Shown: positions 43,677-52,658 of the stretch, in pieces
Layout of the letters: each line of letters begins with the position of its first letter
How positions within the stretch are numbered: position 1 is the stretch's first letter
From: Lysinibacillus louembei
Lineage (GTDB): Bacteria > Bacillota > Bacilli > Bacillales_A > Planococcaceae
Direction: 5' to 3'
Assembly: GCF_033880585.1 (NCBI RefSeq)
Contig: NZ_CP137624.1
Coordinates: forward strand, 3,073,501 to 3,137,500
Length of the DNA stretch: 64,000 nucleotides
Position numbers and translations under genes: made by a program
Notes under the pieces: generated by a model
Databases searched by the model: none
What the model saw: only the letters and a program-made list of their open reading frames with translations
What the model was told of the DNA's origin: nothing

Positions 43677-44294
43677 CTATACTGGCCGTTCGATTGCAAA
43701 AATCTCACCAATCTTTGCATAGCTTGAGCCAGCAAGCCTACTAACTGCGTTTAATTTGCTTGGATTAATGCGTCCTTCATGATAAATAGCCTCATCAATA
43801 TGGAATTGCACCACTTCGCCAATAAATAAATCACCCGTCTGTTCTTCACCATTCATTAAAGGGATTGCTTGCACTAGGCGACATTCCATACGTACCTTCG
43901 CTTCTTGAATGCCAGGAACTTCAATTTGTTGACTGGCGATTAATGTAAAATCAACACGCTCAATTTCACTTTCTGTAACAGGTAAAGAAGCGGCTGTTTC
44001 ATTGACCTGCTCTACATTATCCTCATCTACAATATGCACAACAAATTGCCCGAGGCGATGGATATGTCGCGCTGTATCTTTTAATTGCCCATTCGGTCTT
44101 TGAATCGCTAAAGAAATCATCGGTGGATTGGAGGAGACAATATTAAAGTAACTAAATGGCGCTCCATTGACAATTCCTTGCTCCGATTGTGTGGTGACAA
44201 ATGCAATTGGTCTAGGTATAATGCTACCAATCAATAGCTTATAGTTGTCACGCTCTGAATTATTTTTAGGGTTAATGGAAATCAAAGGGCTCAC
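43677..44294 (-). CDS. Flavin reductase-like, FMN-binding split-barrel protein
   Basis: 205 residues. The fold signature is DNYKLLIGSIIPRPIAFVTT, then GAPFSYFNIVSSNPPMISLA, FVVHIVD and GDLFIGEVVQFHIDE, the flavin reductase/FMN-binding split-barrel family. It probably binds FMN. Its start overlaps the dioxygenase gene stop by four bases, so it belongs to the same operon dealing with quinones or aromatic compounds. Confidence 0.85.
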   Translation of the reverse strand: MSPLISINPKNNSERDNYKLLIGSIIPRPIAFVTTQSEQGIVNGAPFSYFNIVSSNPPMISLAIQRPNGQLKDTARHIHRLGQFVVHIVDEDNVEQVNETAASLPVTESEIERVDFTLIASQQIEVPGIQEAKVRMECRLVQAIPLMNGEEQTGDLFIGEVVQFHIDEAIYHEGRINPSKLNAVSRLAGSSYAKIGEIFAIERPV

Positions 44295-45238
44295 TCCTCC
44301 GATTCAAGCTCACGCACTTCAATTGGAATTAAGGTTCCTTCCAGTTGCTCGCGATGCTGCTCGTATTGCGATGGTAGCATCAATTGGCTTCCCATTGTTT
44401 CAGCCGTTTCATCATGCGCAAATCCTGGTGGGTCTGTCGCAATTTCAAACAAAATCCCACCTGGCTCACGGAAATAAATGGCATTAAAATAGTTGCGATC
44501 CTTCACTTCTGTCACATGCTGACCATGAGCCATCACATGCTGTTGCCATTGTATATGATCCGTATCATCCTGCGCTCTCCAAGCAATATGATGCACGGTT
44601 CCTACACCCATTTGTCCATGTACGCCTGCAACCATTTTGACATCTACAGTGTTTCCAATAGCTGCATTTGATTTAAAACGAGTATAGTCACCTTCTGTCG
44701 CTACTTGCTCAAGTCCCATAACCTCTGTTAAAACCTTCGCTGTTTCTTCAGGCTGGCTTGAATAAAGTGTAGCACCACCAAAACCTTTAATCGCAACCTC
44801 TGGCGTTACCTCACCAAATGTCCATTCATTTATCTCGCCCTCAGCACGCGCAACAAGCTCAATATGCAGACCGTGTGGGTCATCAAATTGAATCACCTGC
44901 TCACCGAAGCGCTCCGCTTTTTGGAATGGAATTGAAAATTTTGCTAAACGGTTAACCCAAAAAGAAAGTGCCCCTTCTGGTACAACATATGTTGTCACGC
45001 CAACTTGCCCATCTCCAATTCTCCCTTGATAAGCATTAGCCCACGGGAAGAAGGTAATAATTGTGCCTGGGCTTCCACCTTTATCTCCAAAATATAAATG
45101 ATATGTGCTCGGGTCATCAAAATTGACTGTCTGTTTAACTAAGCGTAAGCCTAACACACCCGCATAAAAATCAATATTCTCTTGTGGATGCCCTACAATT
45201 GCTGTGATATGGTGAATACCTGCTGTCTGTTTTTTCAT
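44291..45238 (-). CDS. Ring-cleaving dioxygenase (MhqO/MhqA-like, VOC)
   Basis: 315-residue tandem VOC protein with metal ligands in GIHHITAIVG (His), TVHHIAWRAQ (His) and GGILFEIATDPPGF (Glu). It is the extradiol-type dioxygenase family of B. subtilis MhqA, MhqE and MhqO, whose genes respond to methylhydroquinone and catechol through MhqR. 27 bp separate it from the FMN reductase gene upstream, and an MhqR-type box precedes that gene. Confidence 0.87.
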   Translation of the reverse strand: MKKQTAGIHHITAIVGHPQENIDFYAGVLGLRLVKQTVNFDDPSTYHLYFGDKGGSPGTIITFFPWANAYQGRIGDGQVGVTTYVVPEGALSFWVNRLAKFSIPFQKAERFGEQVIQFDDPHGLHIELVARAEGEINEWTFGEVTPEVAIKGFGGATLYSSQPEETAKVLTEVMGLEQVATEGDYTRFKSNAAIGNTVDVKMVAGVHGQMGVGTVHHIAWRAQDDTDHIQWQQHVMAHGQHVTEVKDRNYFNAIYFREPGGILFEIATDPPGFAHDETAETMGSQLMLPSQYEQHREQLEGTLIPIEVRELESEE

Positions 45239-45265
45239 AGTACCATGCCCCTTTTGCTTGTTACT

Positions 45266-45859
45266 TTAGCGAATTGTGTATAATGCTTTAGACCATGGAA
45301 TTAATTGATCAAGCATTTGATTTACTGAATCTGCTTGAACAGCTTTTGGTTTAAAGTCTGTTCCATTTTCAAAATCTGTGAATAACGATAGTGCTGGATG
45401 AACACGTACATCCGCAATTAAAAGCTCACCCATGATGCCGCGTAAATGCTCTGCTGCACGAGCACCGCCTACAGAACCATACGAGACGATACCTGCTGCT
45501 TTGTTGTTCCATTCTTCACGTAAATAATCCAGAGCATTTTTTAAAGCGCCTGTAATAGAATGATTGTATTCTTGTACGATAAATACAAAGCCGTCTTGCT
45601 TTGCAATAATTTCTGACCAGCCTTTTGCACCTGACGCATCTTGCCCTGGCTCCCCTAATAACGGTAGCTTATAATCTGCAATATCAATAACTGTATAATT
45701 TGCGTCTCCACGTTGATCCGCGATTTCCTTTACCCATTGCGCAACTTGTGGACTTACACGCCCCTCACGTGTTGATCCTATAATAATTCCGATGTTTAAT
45801 TGTGCCATTGTATGCTCCTCCCCTGTTTTTGTACCAAATAATTTATCTAAAAATCCCAT
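45266..45859 (-). CDS. NADPH-dependent FMN reductase
   Basis: 197 residues; flavodoxin-like: IGIIIGSTREGRVSPQVAQW (phosphate loop), FVFIVQEYNHSITGALKNAL (P/Q-x-Y-N-x-S family motif) and VSYGSVGGARAAEHLR. Probably reduces quinones or azo compounds, protecting against electrophiles. First gene of the operon; AAGGAGGTATTTTTC precedes the ATG at 45859. The longer in-frame ATGs upstream lack sites. Control by the box at 45936-45953 is inferred. Confidence 0.86.
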   Translation of the reverse strand: MGFLDKLFGTKTGEEHTMAQLNIGIIIGSTREGRVSPQVAQWVKEIADQRGDANYTVIDIADYKLPLLGEPGQDASGAKGWSEIIAKQDGFVFIVQEYNHSITGALKNALDYLREEWNNKAAGIVSYGSVGGARAAEHLRGIMGELLIADVRVHPALSLFTDFENGTDFKPKAVQADSVNQMLDQLIPWSKALYTIR

Positions 45860-45935
45860 GAAAAATACCTCCTTCATGTCAAAAGGAAACAAAATTTCAA
45901 AGTCGTTTTGCACCTTTTACATAACTAAATGATTT

Positions 45936-45953
45936 TATCTCAAATTCAAGATA
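45936..45953. promoter_or_regulatory. MhqR/YodB-type operator-like box
   Basis: TATCTCAAATTCAAGATA is an interrupted palindrome close to the MhqR box known upstream of B. subtilis mhq genes (ATCTCgaATtCgAGAT). A second half-site ATTTGAGATA follows at 45959-45968. It lies about 80 bp upstream of a quinone-type reductase/dioxygenase operon. No mhqR gene is in the window. Confidence 0.65.
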
Positions 45954-46031
45954 ATTTAATTTGAGATAACTTTATCATCTAATTTAAATTTCGTCCACCT
46001 TTTAAAATTTATACTTATTTTTCAAACAAAA

Positions 46032-46062
46032 ATAGGACAGGCTCCTAATGAACCTGCCCTAA
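46032..46062 (-). terminator. Terminator after the methyltransferase gene
   Basis: AGGACAGG...CCTGCCCT, 20 bp beyond the stop at 46082. Confidence 0.6.
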
Positions 46063-46081
46063 GCTACAGAATAGATAAAAT

Positions 46082-46870
46082 CTATATTTTCTCCATAACA
46101 CCATAATGAAATTTCGCCGTCTGACGTGCAAAGCGCTGAAAGCCATAGCGCTCAAAATAGTCAGACTGATAATGCGCCTTCAACACGACACGCTTTTTCG
46201 CCACGCGTAGTGCTTCCTGCATCCACTCAGCTGTCAAAGCTAAATGGCTCCCCGCCTGTCTTAGTGCCTCAAAATTATTCGCTTCCTCAATCGTTTCCTC
46301 AAACATCGGGTCCATATACACAACATCAAAGGCATTAGCTGGCTGCTGACGTAAAAATTCAACTGCCTCTGCATGGACAACCTCAATTTGCCGCATGCAA
46401 GTTGTCAAAGGCAATTTGGTCGTATCATATGTTTGCATCCCATGCTTTACAATAAAGGCAATATTGCGATTTGCCTCAAGCCCAACTACTTTACCTTGCT
46501 CACCTACTGCAAATGCTGCTAGCATGCTATCTGCTCCCATGCCAAGCGTGCAATCTAAAAAGGAATCCCCTTCTTCGAGCTGGCAAGCCTCAAGCAGTGG
46601 CTCCATTTCACCACGTGCCACTCGCTTTAAGCGAAATGCCGCAGAATTTGGATGAAAAAAGAAAGGCGCAGTTGCACCTTTCGCATAATATTCATAACGA
46701 TTTTTCCCCGCAACAATAACATTCGCCTGTAACTGACGACCAAGTGCCGCAACGGAGCGCTTTTGACGTGGAACAAATTCAATTTTTAGCGTTTCACAGA
46801 CAAACTGTGCTAACTTCTCCGACAATTCATCTGGTCGCCCAGCTGTCGTAACAACTGTTACTCCGCACAT
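46082..46870 (-). CDS. RsmJ-like SAM-dependent methyltransferase
   Basis: 262 residues with a class I methyltransferase fold: motif I FLDCTLGMGADSMLAAF, motif II VVGLEANRNI, the motif IV-like VVYMDPMFEET and a final FERYGFQRFARQTAKFHYG. The DPMF motif and layout fit the RsmJ group that methylates small-subunit rRNA; the RNA target is inferred from the family. An N-terminal beta region (VTVVTTAGRPDELSEKLAQF) is present. Its start overlaps the bacilliredoxin 3' end by 13 bp, so the two are co-translated. Confidence 0.82.
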   Translation of the reverse strand: MCGVTVVTTAGRPDELSEKLAQFVCETLKIEFVPRQKRSVAALGRQLQANVIVAGKNRYEYYAKGATAPFFFHPNSAAFRLKRVARGEMEPLLEACQLEEGDSFLDCTLGMGADSMLAAFAVGEQGKVVGLEANRNIAFIVKHGMQTYDTTKLPLTTCMRQIEVVHAEAVEFLRQQPANAFDVVYMDPMFEETIEEANNFEALRQAGSHLALTAEWMQEALRVAKKRVVLKAHYQSDYFERYGFQRFARQTAKFHYGVMEKI

Positions 46871-47289
46871 ACTTGCTTCAATACGTCTGTTAAATGGTCA
46901 CGCACCTGCTCCATCGGGAAGCCTTCAATATTTTCACGTGGGATGAAATAAGCAAGCTGCCCATCCTTTAAAATTGCCATTGATGGTGAACTTGGTGGTA
47001 CCTCATCAAAAAACGCACGCATCGTCGCAGTCGCCTCTGGGTCTTGCCCTGCAAATACCGTCACTAATTGATCTGGCTTCACCTCCGCAATTGCTTGGCT
47101 CGCCGCTGGACGTGCTAAGCCTGCTGCACAGCCACACACAGAGTTAATGACAACTAGAGCTGTCCCTTTTTGCTCTGCCATAAACTCATTCACTTCATCT
47201 GCTGTTGTTAATTGTGTAAAACCTGCATCCACTAATTCTTGACGCATTGGCTGTGTTACTTGTCTCATATATTCATCGTACGCATTCAT
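46858..47289 (-). CDS. Bacilliredoxin (BrxA/BrxB family)
   Basis: De-bacillithiolating thioredoxin-like protein of 143 residues with the CGC active site in VVINSVCGCAAGLARPA, the defining motif of the YphP/YqiW family. It opens NAYDEYMRQVTQPMRQELVD and ends PREN-IEGFPMEQVRDHLTD, also typical. The ATG at 47289 has AAAGAAGGCGAAAAC. It indicates a bacillithiol-producing Bacillales host. Confidence 0.93.
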   Translation of the reverse strand: MNAYDEYMRQVTQPMRQELVDAGFTQLTTADEVNEFMAEQKGTALVVINSVCGCAAGLARPAASQAIAEVKPDQLVTVFAGQDPEATATMRAFFDEVPPSSPSMAILKDGQLAYFIPRENIEGFPMEQVRDHLTDVLKQVCAE

Positions 47290-47622
47290 GTTTTCGCCTT
47301 CTTTCATATTTATTCGCAAAGCTTATTATATCAATGTTTTATAGTAGTGTAAAAGAGTTTGATTGACGCTGAATCTCAGCGAAGCTCGGAGTTTTTGTTT
47401 TCATGAATAGATTTTGAGAAAGTACAATTATTTACAATAGATCCTACAAAGCTAACCAATAGAGTTGTGAAAATATAACCTTAGGAGTGCTATTCTTTTG
47501 TAAAGAGAGGTTTCATTTTACAAGCTCAGTGATACTTACATACTTCTCTTTGATGAACCTCTTGAAATAGGTTATCAAAAGATTATTGTTTTTGCTATTT
47601 CCTCGTTATATAGGAAAACCTA
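47290..47622. other. AT-rich gap without a recognisable gene
   Basis: Stops in all frames. There is a hairpin-like GTAAAGAGAGGTTTCAT...GATGAACCTCTT at about 47500-47566, but no coding signal. Confidence 0.5.
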
Positions 47623-47917
47623 TTATTTAGAATATACTAAATTTTCTATGTCATTCTCCCATATAAAATCAGCTTCTGTTAAATGATTATCGAAAAAGTT
47701 TGTTGATTCTAGTATTTCCTTGACCCTTCTCCTTTCTTTGAGTAACACACATTGTAGAATAACATTAATACCTTGTAGGAGATAACTGCGATCTTAAGAT
47801 TCCCTTGTAAGCCCTTTTATTTGACCATATAATTATACATGGAATAACGATTGCTAATACTACAATGAAAATGCCGACTATGATTAATATATTTTCTCTT
47901 TTAAAATAGGACTTCAT
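47623..47917 (-). pseudogene. Frameshifted membrane-anchored protein remnant
   Basis: From an ATG at 47917 the frame reads KSYFKRENILIIVGIFIVVL and AIVIPCIIIWSNKRAYKGIL, then stops at 47765. A neighbouring frame continues INVILQCVLLKERRRVKEIL and FDNHLTEADFIWENDIENLV to a stop at 47623. Joined, this is a ~95-residue protein with one transmembrane helix and a cytoplasmic tail. No ribosome binding site is obvious; family unknown. Confidence 0.4.
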
Positions 47918-48481
47918 TTGGTTTTTATTATATCTTTTTGTTTAGCAACTAAAAGTGTGAGCCTATAATAGATAAATCCAAAATAATCAGCAATGCCCTA
48001 ATAAATGTTTGATAAAAAATAGATTTACTATTCAAAATTTCCTTACCTCATCCCGTTTCCCATGTTCATTCTTAATTAAAGTGCAATATTCTTCTCTATT
48101 CATAATAATAAAATTATCATATACAATTAATTGATTTTATTATACATTAAACTATTAATAGCATTCACTATTTAATTTCCCAAAAAGGATATTATAACCT
48201 TTTATCTTTTCAACACCAGTTGTTTTCCCATATTAATAAGTGATAAAATAATAATAGGTGATGAGAAGTACAAATATTGAAATTACTAGGAATATATTTT
48301 AAAAATTAGCTTCTCAGATAATGAATCTTTTATTTGTAAGTCTAAAATTCAGTATCCTATAATTAAATAGGACCTTTCCAAAATCAATATTGATTTTACT
48401 TCTCCATCCATACTTAAATCATAAAAATGCTAAAATCTTTAATCAGGTTTTAAAAAATAATTAACACAGGGAGATGCTCAT
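47918..48481. other. AT-rich gap upstream of the ABC-3C locus
   Basis: About 70-75% A+T. It holds a 23-codon minus-strand frame at 48032-48103 (starts NREEYCTLIKNEHGKRDEV) without a ribosome binding site, probably a relic. The promoter of the following four genes should lie near 48400-48460 but no clear -35/-10 pair is seen. Confidence 0.4.
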
Positions 48482-48718
48482 ATGTCTTTAGATATCATTA
48501 CTTCTATTTTTACAATTATCGCAGCAATCGCTACTATCACTGCAACTATTATTAGCTTTATAGCCTTGCGTAGGAGTTCAAACGCAACTCAAACTGCACA
48601 TAAAGCTCTCGAAAAAATATCGAATATTACAAATTTTGGAGACAAAAACATTAATGTTAATGACCAAAAAATAGGGGATAATAGCCATGTTATAAACGGG
48701 AATAACAACACTATGTAA
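48482..48718 (+). CDS. Small TM protein of an ABC-3C-type locus
   Basis: 78 residues: a hydrophobic segment at residues 5-27 (IITSIFTIIAAIATITATII), a helical linker and the C-terminal motif KIGDNSHVINGNNNTM. The same motif opens the next protein. CAGGGAGATGCTCAT precedes the ATG; the next gene starts 15 bp after the stop. In ABC three-component systems a membrane or nuclease effector works with an ABC ATPase and a middle component, so this could be the membrane-acting part. Effector role is inferred. Confidence 0.65.
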   Translation: MSLDIITSIFTIIAAIATITATIISFIALRRSSNATQTAHKALEKISNITNFGDKNINVNDQKIGDNSHVINGNNNTM

Positions 48719-48732
48719 AGTAGGTATAAAAA

Positions 48733-49281
48733 GTGAAAATTAATTCGGATAATATAGATGCACATAATCAATCTATAGGAAATAATAGCCATGTTATAAA
48801 TGGAAATAACAGTACAATAGAAATTAGTTACTCGCTAAAAACTGTGACCCCCAGTGATATTTACAAAGTATGCGAAATATTAGATGGTAATTTAAATGAA
48901 AATAATGATTTTATTTTCGATTTAAATCCAGATTGGTTAGAGAAAATGGAGTATAATTTTTTGGATCATTACAAGGATATCTTCGAAGAATACTGTATAT
49001 TTTACGAAGCAGTAGAGGAGGTATTTCGTTCAACTAACATAAATGGCACTAGACTTTTAAGAAGAATTAACATTATTTATAAAGACATTTTAATCGAAAA
49101 TGCTCATTTAAATAGCGATAAAATTATAAAAAATGTAATCAATACTTTAAAAAAGGTTGTTGAAGATAGCTATGAAGAAACTACCTTGACAACCGAACAT
49201 ATTGAAGATGTCATCTTAAGTGTCGTTTTCTTCGCATTTACAAGATGTAAAGTTCTAGAAAAACCACCATTTCAAAAATAA
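48733..49281 (+). CDS. ABC-3C-type protein with G-N-N motif and C-terminal helical domain
   Basis: 182 residues, start GTG. The N-terminus carries SIGNNSHVINGNNSTIEIS, nearly identical to the end of the preceding protein at protein and DNA level. The rest is helical and acidic (LLRRINIIYKDILIENAHLN, TLTTEHIEDVILSVVFFAFT), the style of the C-terminal domains that define ABC-3C effector components. Ends CKVLEKPPFQK, nine bases before the next start. The precise CTD subfamily cannot be named by eye. Confidence 0.62.
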   Translation: MKINSDNIDAHNQSIGNNSHVINGNNSTIEISYSLKTVTPSDIYKVCEILDGNLNENNDFIFDLNPDWLEKMEYNFLDHYKDIFEEYCIFYEAVEEVFRSTNINGTRLLRRINIIYKDILIENAHLNSDKIIKNVINTLKKVVEDSYEETTLTTEHIEDVILSVVFFAFTRCKVLEKPPFQK

Positions 49282-49289
49282 ATTGAGAG

Positions 49290-49547
49290 TTGAAAATTGA
49301 AACAATGTTAATCATTAATGATTTAAAAAAACCACAAAACACCATTATTTATTGTGCAGCATGCATAATTTTTATTCTAAAAAAATTAGATAAATCAATG
49401 CATATTGACACACTTTTCAACACAATCAAAGTCGAATACAGCAAAAATATGGAATATACTGATTTTATATTAGCCTTAGACTTTTTATTTCTAATAGAAA
49501 AGATTAAATTTGATAAAGAGGGGAAAATATGTTTATTAGAAGATTAA
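49290..49547 (+). CDS. ABC-3C middle component (MC6-like)
   Basis: 85 residues, start TTG behind TTGAGAG. Small all-helical/wing protein: NTIIYCAACIIFILKKLDKS, then FILALDFLFLIEKIKFDKEG and KICLL. The pattern of a YxxA helix followed by F-x-L-A-L-D-F/W-L-y-L-l-x-x-I and a short beta wing is that of ABC-three-component middle component 6. It overlaps the ATPase gene by 19 bp, typical for these systems. Confidence 0.68.
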   Translation: MKIETMLIINDLKKPQNTIIYCAACIIFILKKLDKSMHIDTLFNTIKVEYSKNMEYTDFILALDFLFLIEKIKFDKEGKICLLED

Positions 49548-51244
49548 TCCTTCAGGAAACCTATCCAAAAATCAAGCCAATTAGGGTTATATCATTTAAA
49601 TTAGGACTTAATTTAATTATAGATGATAGCGAAAAGTCTGGTAATAACGTAGGAAAAACAACTGTATTAAAAATAATTGGTATTTGTTTAGGTGATAAAG
49701 ACAAAAGTGCTATTTATACTGATCAAGAAACTAATTTAGTAAATCAAGAATTGAAGAACTATATCCATACTAATAAAATTGAAGCCATTCTTGAATTGTC
49801 TAAAGATACCTATAACTTAAACAATACAAAACAAGAGGCAGATGTTTATTTATCTGTTGAATTATTTAGTCATGGTAAAAGAAAAATTAATAGTACAATT
49901 GAAAATATGGATGATTATTATTTTTTATTACTAAAACAAATAATGTTCGATGATAATAATATGTATCCGTTGTATCTAGATATAATAAAAAAATTTATAA
50001 GAGTGGAAGTAGATTCTGGTGCTTATAAACTTTTACGATTTTCTTCAAACAAAGTATTATCTAATCTGACATATCGGTTAATATATAATTTTTTATTTAA
50101 TTTGATTAGCGTTGAGAATAATATAAAACTTGCTGAAAACCGAATAAATTTAAAAAAGAACGATGAGAATCTAAATAACTTCAACAAATTTCTTCACAAA
50201 AAAGAAATCTCTGATTTAGATTTAGAAATACATAATCAGAATATTTTATTAAAAAATTTAAAGAAACAGATTAAAAATGATGTATCTGACGAAAATTTTA
50301 TCTATAAAATGGACAAATCAAGAGAATTAAAAGCTAAATTAAGTCTATTAAATCAATCATTAGGAACATTAGAATTTCAAATAAATATGCTAAAACAAAA
50401 CTTAGACTATACTTTTCAAAGTGAGAAAGACTTAAGCCATGAAGTATTACAAAATTTATATGACGAAACCAAAGAATTAAAAATTAATATACAAAAAACC
50501 TTTAATGATTTAGTAGAATTCAATGACTCTTTAGTAAAAAATAAAATCAAATATTATCAACATGTGTTAGAAACTAAAATGGATGATTTAAAAGAATTAA
50601 AAAAATCTAAAAGATTGTTAACTAGGGAGTATAAAAATCTAATTTCAAGTATTAATGAATTTGATTTTGATAAAACAAGTACACTCTATCAAAATCTAAT
50701 CACAGAACAAGCCAAATTACTAGAATTGCAATCTTTTCAATCAGAAAGGAATAGTTTAAATATCCTAAAAAACACGAATTTAGATATCATAAATAATTTA
50801 GAATTGGAGATTAAATTTAATCCCGAAGAAGCTGATAAAAATATCAGTATATTTAATCAATATTTTGAAATTAATACACATCAAGTACTAAACAATGTAT
50901 ATAAATTAAATTATGACCCTGACATTAGTAACTTTCCCTTACACCTTTTAGCATCGGATGAAAGCATCAGCAATGGTTTAAAGAAAGGGCTTATAAGCAT
51001 CTTTGACTTATCTTATATAGAATTTGCTGAAAAAATCAACAAAAAAATCCCAAAGTTTATTATTTATGATGTTATTGAAACTATTGAAAATGATATCCTC
51101 ACTAAATTATTTAGCTTAGCAAATACAATAAATTGCCAATATATTGTTGCAGTTCTTAATGAAAAAATCAAAGGCTTAGATAGTGTTTCAAAAGAAGATA
51201 CGATTCTATCTCTATCCAAAACTAATAAATTATTTAAGCTTTAA
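49529..51244 (+). CDS. DUF2326-type ABC/SMC-like ATPase of an ABC-3C system
   Basis: 571 residues. Walker A SGNNVGKTTVLKIIG at about 36-50; a long coiled-coil insertion around residues 200-430 (ISDLDLEIHNQNILLKNLKK, LKINIQKTFNDLVEFNDSLV); a signature-like SNGLKKGLISIFDLSYIEFA; Walker B KFIIYDVIETIEND; and a D-loop/H-loop region (CQYIVAVLNEKI). This SMC-like ATPase with DUF2326-type C-terminus is the core of ABC three-component conflict systems. AAAGAGGGGAAAAT precedes the ATG. It is expected to sense DNA ends or phage structures, by analogy with Rad50/SMC proteins. Confidence 0.78.
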   Translation: MFIRRLILQETYPKIKPIRVISFKLGLNLIIDDSEKSGNNVGKTTVLKIIGICLGDKDKSAIYTDQETNLVNQELKNYIHTNKIEAILELSKDTYNLNNTKQEADVYLSVELFSHGKRKINSTIENMDDYYFLLLKQIMFDDNNMYPLYLDIIKKFIRVEVDSGAYKLLRFSSNKVLSNLTYRLIYNFLFNLISVENNIKLAENRINLKKNDENLNNFNKFLHKKEISDLDLEIHNQNILLKNLKKQIKNDVSDENFIYKMDKSRELKAKLSLLNQSLGTLEFQINMLKQNLDYTFQSEKDLSHEVLQNLYDETKELKINIQKTFNDLVEFNDSLVKNKIKYYQHVLETKMDDLKELKKSKRLLTREYKNLISSINEFDFDKTSTLYQNLITEQAKLLELQSFQSERNSLNILKNTNLDIINNLELEIKFNPEEADKNISIFNQYFEINTHQVLNNVYKLNYDPDISNFPLHLLASDESISNGLKKGLISIFDLSYIEFAEKINKKIPKFIIYDVIETIENDILTKLFSLANTINCQYIVAVLNEKIKGLDSVSKEDTILSLSKTNKLFKL

Positions 51245-51708
51245 AACTCTTAATCACTATCTTTATTTCTATACTGTTTTCCAAAGTATATTAGGATTAT
51301 TACTTAATTTCTTTACTAAAATATTTCTATTCGAACAAAGGAATTTAAATAAAATATTATAACATTAGTAGTATGAGCCAAAACTTTGATTTATACTACT
51401 ATTTTTTATAGTAGATGTGAAGAAAATCAATCAATACCTATGACAATTTACGAATTAGCAAATAAAGCTGGTTCACTTCTCCATTTGAAGTAAATCAGTG
51501 TAATATGAGTTTTTCCTCTCTTTCTTTTGTCGTTACTTGATATGTATAATATCGTTGTAACTCATTCTCAAATGCCTTTTTATAAGAGTCGATTATATTG
51601 ACTTATTCCTATTATAGAATTGATTTTGGATAAACTAAATAGGGCAATAAAAGATGGCAGTGATTTGTTACTGTCAATTTTCGCCTTTTTAACAGCTACT
51701 ATAGTTAC
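51245..51708. other. Gap with a coding remnant
   Basis: At 51523-51600 on the minus strand DSYKKAFENELQRYYTYQVT and TKEREEKLILH ends in a stop, a protein-like C-terminus without an upstream gene. A hairpin GGCAGTGATTTGTTACTGTC at 51656-51675 may be the terminator of the membrane protein gene at 51709. Confidence 0.4.
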
Positions 51709-52347
51709 TTATTCAGATTCAATTAAATAATTAATATAAGGTACTACACAAGCTAGGAGAATACAAATTGAAACTCGCTCTATTACATCGGATACTTCTT
51801 CCATCAAAAGAATATTTGAACAAACTATGGGAATAAAACCAAAAACTACTATAGCAATTGTATATCTATTTAACATTTTTTTGCAATTAAAGCTCGAACT
51901 AAAACTTTTAAAGAAGACTTTATCGCCAAACCATCTCTCAATTAGACTTATAATGATTATTCTGGCATATTTAAATACATAATAAGTAATCCACAAATTA
52001 AGTATAACAATAAAGATTATAAAATTCGCCATTGAATCATCTAAATCATTGTATATAATACTTAAAAGATCTTCAAAGTATATACTTATAATATTAATAT
52101 TAAATGTAGCCAACAATACAAAAAAACAAAACAGAAATATAAATAAACTTAAAACACTTTCAAATAAGAGCAATAAATAAAATCTTATTGTATCCTCTTT
52201 AACCTTAAAAAGGACGATAATCCCTGCCCCTATAAAATATCCTCTTAGCACAACTATATATTTACCAAAGCCCAATATGCCTATTGAAAATTCAATTATT
52301 GTATATATAACTGCTACAAAAATAGCACTTGGTAAGTACTTCTTCAA
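51709..52347 (-). CDS. Multi-pass membrane protein, unknown
   Basis: 212 residues with about six hydrophobic segments (FVAVIYTIIEFSIGIL, LLLLFESVLSLFIFLFCFFV, NFIIFIVILNLWITYYVF, IAIVVFGFIPIVCSNILLM). No conserved motif recognised and no partner gene. A+T-rich codon use like the ABC-3C genes suggests the same acquired island. GAGGTGAGGAATTTTG precedes the frame. Confidence 0.55.
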   Translation of the reverse strand: MKKYLPSAIFVAVIYTIIEFSIGILGFGKYIVVLRGYFIGAGIIVLFKVKEDTIRFYLLLLFESVLSLFIFLFCFFVLLATFNINIISIYFEDLLSIIYNDLDDSMANFIIFIVILNLWITYYVFKYARIIIISLIERWFGDKVFFKSFSSSFNCKKMLNRYTIAIVVFGFIPIVCSNILLMEEVSDVIERVSICILLACVVPYINYLIESE

Positions 52348-52572
52348 AATTCCTCACCTTCATCTCTCTTCAACTGCTTTACCCAGCCTTGATATATCAT
52401 AACCTTTATCTCTATAAATACAGGAAGTTCTGCAAATTTGGCTTTTCTTCTGACAAAATCAGCACACAATTAGCGGGTAATTCCATTGTATCAATCATAG
52501 GCATTCCGTCAACTTTGTCATCATCTTTAATAAAAATCGTTAATATTTTTCCCTCATTATTTTGGTTTAATC
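52348..52572 (-). pseudogene. Degraded gene remnant
   Basis: The minus strand reads EGKILTIFIKDDDKVDGMPM, IDTMELPANCVLILSEEKP, then shifts frame into KFAELPVFIEIKVMIYQGWV and KQLKRDEG near 52360. No start and no known family. Adjacent to the membrane protein gene, for which it may once have been a partner. Confidence 0.35.
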
Positions 52573-52658
52573 AAACCATTCAATCTTGAAGGGGTTGAAC
52601 TATGCGCAGATGGCCATATTTTTTATTCAATTTATAAAAAATATTGGAGGTAAAAGTA

